From Microvelia longipes (Eukaryota; Arthropoda; Insecta; Hemiptera; Veliidae): a stretch of DNA of 64,000 nucleotides. Shown piece after piece: positions 57,801 to 64,000 of this stretch (positions are counted from its first letter, which is position 1; the number at the start of each line of letters is the position of its first letter). Both the position numbers and the translations under genes were made by a program. The notes under the pieces were generated by a model that had not been told where the DNA came from, searched no databases, and saw only the letters and a list, made by a program, of their open reading frames with translations. The DNA is taken from positions 41,476,491 through 41,540,490 of the forward strand of contig JACMZG010001908.1 in NCBI GenBank assembly GCA_018340805.1, read 5' to 3'.

Positions 57801-60800
57801 ACTTTAGCCACTATTTCATTATTACCTGATTGAATCAATTAAATTAATAAATTACTTAAATGAAAAACTTAAAAATAATCACAAGTATTCTGTGAAAGAT
57901 TAAAGTGGTAGGGTTAGTTAGAAGTATAACTATACAAAGTATAAAAATTAAATTTCAAACTGACTGTGGGCATAAAGCGGGAAATTAAGACACGCCCACT
58001 CAATTGAAAGGTAGGTCCGCCGCAGCGCTAGCGTCGACCGGATTCCAAATTTTCCCACCATTGAGTCGACAGTCTTACTGTTTAAGTATCTATAGTCTCT
58101 GGTCCATATCTAAAGTTATTGTTTGATTTTTTGGATTGATTGTTACTATTTTGACTTTGTCAACACTTCTGATGTGCAATGAAAAAAAATATACAAGGAA
58201 CTAATTTAAAAATATAACAAAACAAAATATGACAAAACAAACATCTCCTTTCTTGCATAGTGTTTTGCTCTCTCCATAAATCAAATAATGAAATAAAATA
58301 GGATAAAACTTGTTTTGCAGTTTAATAGAGTTTTAGAAAAAAATAAAAAAATAATCTGTAGTTTATGTTTGTTTCAGTCTAAAGGAGATGAAGTGGTGCA
58401 TGCTTTGCAGTACCTGTGTTCCAATGATGTAGATGTTCCCATTGGCAGCATAATACACACTGGTATGCAGAATGAGAGAGGGGGGTATGAAAATGATTGT
58501 TCACTCATTCGTGTAGCTCCTAATCAGTAAGTATATTTTTGCAGTATCAATGTACAGGATCCAAAATTTGACAGTGCCAAGTTGGATTAAGTTTCAATCT
58601 AGATTTTCCAAGTTTTGTTTTACTTAAAATTATATCTTCTTTGTTTTGTTTCAGTTACATGATGATTGCCCCAACAATACAGCAAACAAGATGTAAAGTA
58701 TGGATTCAACGTAGACTTCCTCGCGATGGGTCTGTATCTTTATCAGATGTAACGTCTATGTACACAGCTATATGTATCATGGGTCCTTTGACTAGAACCT
58801 TACTGTCAGAGCTAACTGATTCTGATCTAACTCCTAAATCATTCCCATTTTTTACTTATAAGGTTGGTTATCTACTGGTTTCTTTATTTATACTGATTTA
58901 TTTTAGCTGGAAGGTTTGAGGAAATGAGTCTTCTTTTTCATCAAACCAGCAAAGAATACAATAAAACAACAGAAAAATTAGTGGACTGAAGATGGACAAT
59001 GGCTCAGTTTTTAAACTTATAATTTGGACTGCTGTCTTCTTTTAAACCCTTTTTCGGATTCTTTTATGTATATTAAACAAGTGTTATTTAACCCTTTTGT
59101 CACTGAGTACTGTTGGCTATTCCGGCCACTTTCTAGCCCAGGGTAGCTATGCAGCTGCTGATGTAAACAAGGGAAAGGGCTTGTTATTATTATGACTTCC
59201 TTATTAATCCAGTTTTAGTTTAATTTTTCGATATAAATTTATTAACCTGAGCATTAGGGTCACAATTTGTTATTTAATTTTTCATTTTTTTGCAAAGAAA
59301 ACACACATATTTATTTCAATACACAGAATTATTTGCACTCATTTTGAAGCTCATTTCATGCTAATTTTTAGAGCATTTTCAATATTCATATAGCTTGTAA
59401 ATATTGCGCTTCATTGATAGCGCATCAATACATTTTTAGCTTACCTTGGGACTAAAATTTGACTATTTTTTTTTAAATATCTATGCAACTATTAAAACAT
59501 TATGAATGAACACTTTATGGTTTTTACAGGATTTAGACGTGGGTCTAGCAAGTGGAATTAAAGCTTTGAATCTCACTCACACTGGGGAACTAGGATATGT
59601 TCTCTATATTCCTAATGAGGTTTGTTTCCTTAGATTGTTCTGGATATTATTGTAATTTAAATGATCTTTTATTACAATTGTTGCTAATGTAATTTGTTTA
59701 TTTAGATGAGATTAGATAACATTTTCATTGTCCATTATTCACACTATAACTTAAAGTTAAAATTTTAAAAACTCATCAACTGAGCAGTCACAGTTTCCTT
59801 TTAAAATTTTCGTTGTGGCATTTTTAAATTCTTAGATTCTTAATAATTGTACACTCTCTTATAAAAAGCAAGCTATTATACAGTTCACTACACCAAAAAT
59901 TAATACTATTCTGTGTTCTTGACTCTCTACAGTTTTTTTACATTAAGATAGTTTTTAAACCTTGTTTCATGTTGGTGCCTAAAGGCTCTTTCACTGAAAT
60001 TATTGAATTTTTTTTACATATCAAAAGCATTGTATGATATAAATGCTTGGTACTGTAAGTATTGAACATTTCTTGAAGTATTCTTTACAGTCTTGGCGGA
60101 ATCCTAAATGCATACTGAAGACTGTAGCTGCATGTGAAGAGTGTCCTCAGTACAGTATGGCGTAGCTTATTCTGGTATAAACTGTTGCGTAGTAGACTTG
60201 GTGTTTGTAGTAGAATGTCACAAGACAGCTAATTTGACAGGGACTGTAGTAGGAAGACTTGGCTCGCTAACGTGTTGCTTAGCTTATAGCAGTGATCCTG
60301 CCATGTCATTTTTGGGTCTGGTAAAACTCGTTGAAACTTTACATTTGAAGAGTTATTAAATTATTTGGTGTCATAAAGAGAGAAGACTACATCCGTTATT
60401 TCCTTTTCATTAAGCTTAAACCAATAATTTATTTACTTTAAACCATATTTTTAAGTCATTTCTTATCTCTTGAAGTGATGATACTACAACTGCTGGATTT
60501 TTATTTTGAGGCTTGCAGTATCATCTGCAAATAGCTTTATTAATAAGTGTAGCATGGCATCTGGCAGATCATTATTAAAAAATAATAAAGTTGAAGCTTC
60601 CTAAGACTGATACTTGAACTACTCCATCTTTAATCTTTATCCAGTCGGATAGTATGCCATCTGCAAGTGTGACTTGAAAACTCTCAGATATGTGAAGTTA
60701 TCAGTTTTATTTATCAAGCAATTAGCATAATTTACTGCAAAGCTGTGTCAAGCTTCATATGTCAAACCAGTCATGTTATAATAAGACTAGCAGGGATCCA

Positions 60801-63106
60801 AATAAATAAAAAATAATATATTTTAAAATTAAATTAAAATGGTATGATATCCAGTCAAAATTAATTATTTTATATACATTTTTGTATTCTATTGTATAAA
60901 TAAAGCACTTTTCAAAGAAAAATTAATAAATAAAATTTAATGCTGCTTAATACTAATGATCCAACAAAAACCGTGAATGGACAAGCAGTATTGAAATGAA
61001 ACTTAGATAAAAATGAAACTAATCCTGATAATGAGATGAAACTTGGCACATTTGCTGGTGCTATATAGGACTGCATGCAAGCCAAATGTCTAATCTATCC
61101 GATTATTATGCTGGACTTTTGCCGAGTTATAGAAAATATTTCCCTGAACACCAAAATTAGACATAAAAATTGATAATTGTATCAAGTTTTAAATTACTAG
61201 CTAAACACCCTGTAAGCTCTACTATAATAACAGACTTAAAGAACATGTTAAACCCACTCATGAAGTCTTAAAATACCTGAAATGGATAATTGGTTGAGCG
61301 AGGGGGTGCTAGAAAGGGGAGATAGACTCTCCTAGTTCTTCTTTAATTATCTATAAAAGTGGCAAATCAAAAATTTGCCATGCTTAATATTGTCTGGTCA
61401 GTATACTCATAACAAATGATCATCAAGGGACCAGCCCAAAGTGGTCACTGGTCATAGGCAGGTAGTCATATTCACTAGGTGGTTACATTAGCTGGTTTTA
61501 CTGTATTTTTTAGATAATAGATTTATTATTATGGTGGATATATTATGTTATTTTCATGTTGTATTATGTATGTAGCATTTTTTTAATATTCTGGAATGTA
61601 TTTATTCATGTTTCAGTTTGCTCTGCATGTATATAATAAATTAGTAGAAGCCGGAGAGAAATATGGTCTGAAACATTGTGGATATTATGCCATGAAGGTA
61701 ATTTATTTATCTTACATAAAACTTCATAATTTGTATAAAATAATCTCTTTAGAACTTGTAAGCATAATGGTTTCATTTCTTTGACTTAGTAATCCCTTTG
61801 TGGGGAACAATTATGACTTTACCTGAGAGATATTATTATTTTGGATTGTCCTAACTAAAAGGACTGCACAATGACTTTTGATATCTATTCCTAAACTTTT
61901 AGTTGGAATCTAAAAGTTTCTGGGCACGAACAACACTATCATTAATAACATTGTGACATTCACAGATTTTTTCCTATATTTGTGTCAAATGGGCCCATAT
62001 TCATACATAATAATAGACTACATTCACAGACTGTAATTATTGTAAGAAAAAATTCTATTCTGAAAATTTAAAACTATCTTTAATTTTATTTAATTAATTA
62101 TTATTATTAATTATTAATAATTAATAAAGTAATAATTAAACCATTTAAATTATTACTTTTATAATTTAACCTTCCACAGCTAAAAGCTGATTTACATTTA
62201 TGTTGTATTATAAATATTAAGCCTCTAAAATGTAATATTATTATCTAGTAATAAATGGTGATATGATATGATGACTTTTATAATTTGTAGGCACTTAGAG
62301 TGGAAAAGTTCTATGCATTCTGGGGACAAGACTTAGACACCACTACGACACCTCTAGAATGTGGCAGAACTTGGAGAGTTAAATTTGATGTAAGCATCCA
62401 TAATCATAAAATTATTATTAGGTAAAACCCTAATATAAAAAAGGAAAATTTCTCAATCATTTAAAATATTCACTTAATACTTTGTAATTACAAGTTATTA
62501 TTTAATTTTATTTTATGTACACATAATGAAATTATGAGTATATTTCACAGTAAAGCAGGCAGATTCAGGTAGCAGTTGTTTCTGTGTGTGGAATTATTAA
62601 CTTTTGGACAAAATTATCCATTTATTATAAAAATTAATTAACAAAAAATTGGGTAGGCTGCACCTTGGAACTTATCCACCTAATATTAATATAATAAATG
62701 TTAGAAGAAAAAACAAAAACTCTTTGGTTTCACTACTTCTCTTATAGAACTTCCACATTTTTAATAAATAGAATAATATGTAAGAAGTATCAAGTAGCCC
62801 TCATTCTTCCTTATTTTTGATAAGAAGGAGTAAATATTAAGTTTCACATCAGTGTGCATTGTTAAAATTTGTGACTATAGTTTTAAATTTTTATTTATGT
62901 GTGGTTAGAAAGGTGATTTCATTGGTAGAGAAGCACTGCTGGTTCAGAGGGAAGAAGGAGTCAAACGTATGTATATACAGCTGTTATTAAATGACCATGA
63001 TCCCGATACAGAGCTGTGGTCATGGGGAGGTGAACCTATATATAGGAATGGTAAATATGCAGGAGCCACAACTACTACCGGATATGGTTTTACATTTAAA
63101 CAACAG
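46188..63106 (+). CDS. PDPR: Pyruvate dehydrogenase phosphatase regulatory subunit, mitochondrial (3' end outside window)
   Basis: PDPR modulates the catalytic subunit of pyruvate dehydrogenase phosphatase in the mitochondrial matrix; it belongs to the dimethylglycine/sarcosine dehydrogenase family (DAO-type FAD fold plus GCV_T module). Fifteen exons join in frame: 46188-46420, 48191-48403, 49799-49962, 51031-51267, 52311-52421, 53579-53748, 54689-54881, 55079-55228, 56934-57085, 58378-58526, 58655-58862, 59530-59619, 61617-61697, 62291-62389, 62909-63106. They give 816 residues without a stop. The N-terminus is basic and hydroxylated like a mitochondrial presequence. The dinucleotide-binding motif CGGGVIGASVAYY covers residues 49-61. 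Strong PDPR markers are LQYLCSNDVDVPIG, HTGMQNERGGYENDCS, KFYAFWGQDLDTTTTPLECG and GGEPIYRNGKYAG. The human protein is 879 residues, so one or two exons remain past the right edge. Confidence 0.95.
46466..46641. mobile_element. TIR MITE (GACAGCGTGGGAAAATA family), copy 4
   Basis: TATGGTATGACACACAG and GTGTGTCATACTATA are inverted ends. AAATCAGTTGACAGCGTGGG and CCCACGCTATTAAC lie inside. It begins only 45 bases after PDPR exon 1. A related fragment, GGGCGTGGTTTAGCATCC, is at 47040-47135. Confidence 0.85.
49433..49751. mobile_element. hAT-like MITE (CATAGAGATATA family), copy 3
   Basis: The ends CATAGAGATATTATCACTAG and CTAGTATATATCTCTATG are inverted. The flanking octamers ATTATTAC and GTTATAAC match at six of eight positions. 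It ends 47 bases before PDPR exon 3, so it lies across the branch-point region of that intron. Confidence 0.88.
49963..51030 (+). other. PDPR intron 3
   Basis: AT-rich, with nothing recognisable; a short open frame at 50250-50462 lacks any sign of conservation or splicing. Confidence 0.5.
51650..51925 (+). mobile_element. 750-bp repeat family, truncated forward copy
   Basis: ACTTTTCCTTATTTATACC, GTA, GGTATATAGGAGAAAGT, then TGTGTTTGCAAAAAAATCC and a TG run. It breaks off after GCTGTAGTTGTGCTATTCG. It lies in PDPR intron 4. Confidence 0.7.
52493..53140. mobile_element. Long fold-back element in PDPR intron 5
   Basis: Arms of roughly 290 bp are close inverse copies: ACATAGGAAATAAACT at the outside, then AAAGTTCTATAGG, AACATTGTTGACATCTTCAG and CACAGACAAGACTTA. 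The AT-rich centre is short. The flanks TTTGTTAAAA and TTTGTTTAAAA may be a target duplication. No open frame is shared between the arms. Confidence 0.88.
54429..54519. repeat. Minisatellite, unit about 28 bp
   Basis: Three to four copies of GAATTTTCATTAGATAATGA with ATCATTA or TAATTT joints, in PDPR intron 6. Confidence 0.8.
55079..63106 (+). CDS. PDPR: PDPR exons 8-15: linker and GCV_T-like half
   Basis: These exons encode residues 441-816. Exon 8 holds the TGRNLRMSPIYPKLMDAGAV linker. Exons 9-15 form the aminomethyltransferase-like (GCV_T) fold, with KPDWFEYVEEEY, THTGELGYVLYIP, GYYAMKALRVEKFYAFWGQD and KGDFIGREALL. In glycine-cleavage T-protein relatives this fold binds folate; in PDPR it is thought not to be catalytic. 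Exon 15 ends in phase 0 at a GTAATA donor and no further exon is visible before 64000. Confidence 0.94.
55229..56933 (+). other. PDPR intron 8
   Basis: 1.7 kb of AT-rich sequence. I see no exon or recognisable repeat. Confidence 0.5.
57330..58099. mobile_element. Possible MULE-like element with 11-bp duplication
   Basis: The 11-mer TGGTCCATATC stands immediately before and after this 770-bp stretch (57319-57329 and 58100-58110). Both halves carry ATGCGGCGGACC-like and GGCGGACC sequence in inverse orientation, and a second inverse pair, CAGGTAATTACATTT and TATTACCTG, lies further in. Duplications of 9-11 bp are typical of Mutator-like elements. No transposase is seen. Confidence 0.5.
60380..60780 (-). 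pseudogene. Non-LTR retrotransposon reverse-transcriptase relic
   Basis: Read on the minus strand, pieces of an RT palm follow in the right order: SDWIKIKDGVVQVSVLGSF (compare the usual G-P-QGS-LGP motif), then after two stops DLPDAMLHLLIKLFADDTAS with the catalytic FADD. Several in-frame stops show that it is dead. The order and motifs suit a CR1/Jockey-type LINE. It lies in PDPR intron 12. Confidence 0.75.
60935..61150 (-). mobile_element. 750-bp repeat family, short reverse fragment
   Basis: AATGCTGCTTAATACTAATG, ATCCAACAAAAACCG and AATGAGATGAAACTTGGCAC match the interior of the complete reverse copy. Confidence 0.5.
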
Positions 63107-63164
63107 GTAATAAAATTTATCTTATAAAATGTATATTTCATGTTTTTAAGTATAAAAAATCAGA

Positions 63165-63925
63165 TATGGGGTACCTCGGAACTTCAGACTCCTCATCACA
63201 TCGGATTGCTACGCTCATCCTCCTTTTGCTCGTCATCAGAATATACAATGCACAAAATTTATACTGCAACATGTCTTTGGACTCACTTTTCTCGTCCTCA
63301 GATAGTAAATGGATCCTTTTCATTCTCAGTGGTCACCCATACAGCACTGACCACACTCAATGCTGCTTAACTTTTATGATACAAAAAAATCATGGAGACA
63401 TTTCTCGCATTGAAATGAAACATTGTGTACTTATTTATTTAAATTTAAACCCAATTAAATCATTTTCTGATTTTTTACAATTTCTTAAAAAACGTACACA
63501 AGTCATTCCATAAAAATTGAACTAGAGCTGATAATTAAATGAAACTTTGCACATATTTTAGTCTTTTACATGGCTACATGTGTGCCAAATTTTAATTGGA
63601 TCACATCATTTTTCTGTTTTATGATTTTTCAAAATTTTTGCTGAGTCATTATTGCGGGTTAATGACATCATAAAACAATTATTTTCCGATTTATCACAAT
63701 ACAGCGGTAGACTGATTTTTGTATTAAGTTTCAACTATCTAGCATGAATACACAAGGAGCTACACACACAAACAGATACAGACAGACAACTTCGTAAAAA
63801 CCACTCAGGAGGCCTTAAAACACCTGAAACGGATACTTTCGGTGTCACTCTGGTTTCGGATTTTTTCGCAAACACAATACTTTTCCTATATACCAACGGT
63901 ATAAATGAGGAAAAGTAAAAAGGAA
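63165..63925 (-). mobile_element. 750-bp repeat family, nearly complete reverse copy
   Basis: It runs from GGGGTACCTCGGAACTTC through GCTACGCTCATCC, TTTTGCTCGTCATCAG, GGTTAATGACATCATAA, ACCACTCAGGAGGCCTT and GCAAACACAATAC to the terminal hairpin CTTTTCCTATATACC, AAC, GGTATAAATGAGGAAAAG. Overlapping open frames on both strands here are artefacts. It lies in PDPR intron 15. Confidence 0.8.
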
Positions 63926-64000
63926 TAAGAGTGAAGTATAAAAACAAGGAGCCTGTATGTATAAAAATTATTTCCAAAAGGGTCTCTTTGCAGCCTAGAT

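Noticed and set aside
63140..63513. Overlapping open frames on both strands
   Set aside because: They fall in the 750-bp repeat; the frames are not kept in its other copies.

Overview
The window is nuclear DNA of an animal, most likely an insect. It is strongly AT-rich, its genes have many small exons with GT-AG introns, and it is crowded with short inverted-repeat transposons. Three protein-coding genes can be reconstructed exon by exon. I cannot name the species; a hemimetabolous insect is only a guess.

Minus strand, 38725 down to 6634: a complete 24-exon KDM4-type histone lysine demethylase (1446 residues). It has JmjN and JmjC domains with all metal ligands, a long disordered linker, a double PHD module and a divergent tandem Tudor. 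Eight consecutive linker exons are symmetric phase-1 exons, so each can be skipped without breaking frame. Its last intron is 4.8 kb. About 600 bases past its stop lies an orphan terminal exon (5716-6008) of unknown origin.

Minus strand, about 42963 to 41369: an intact SLC26-family anion transporter in one long exon that ends just after the membrane domain, with no STAS domain.

Plus strand, 46188 to beyond the right edge: fifteen exons (816 residues) of the mitochondrial regulatory subunit of pyruvate dehydrogenase phosphatase (PDPR). The last roughly 60-80 residues lie outside the window. SLC26 and PDPR are divergent; SLC26 and KDM4 are in tandem. The three genes have no evident shared pathway.

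Non-coding space holds several transposon families: a TIR family of about 230-320 bp with 8-bp target duplications (hAT-like); a family of about 175 bp with termini near TATAGTATRACACACGG; a family of about 400 bp with termini near CTACAGTCTATCG; fold-back elements up to 650 bp; a repeat of about 750 bp with a terminal hairpin; a decayed hAT-like element of 1.07 kb; a possible MULE-like element with an 11-bp duplication; a reverse-transcriptase relic; and a tRNA-derived SINE candidate. There are also four minisatellites and several strong hairpins. I found no CRISPR array, rRNA gene, intact tRNA gene or prokaryotic-style operon, and nothing that I would call a new biological system.
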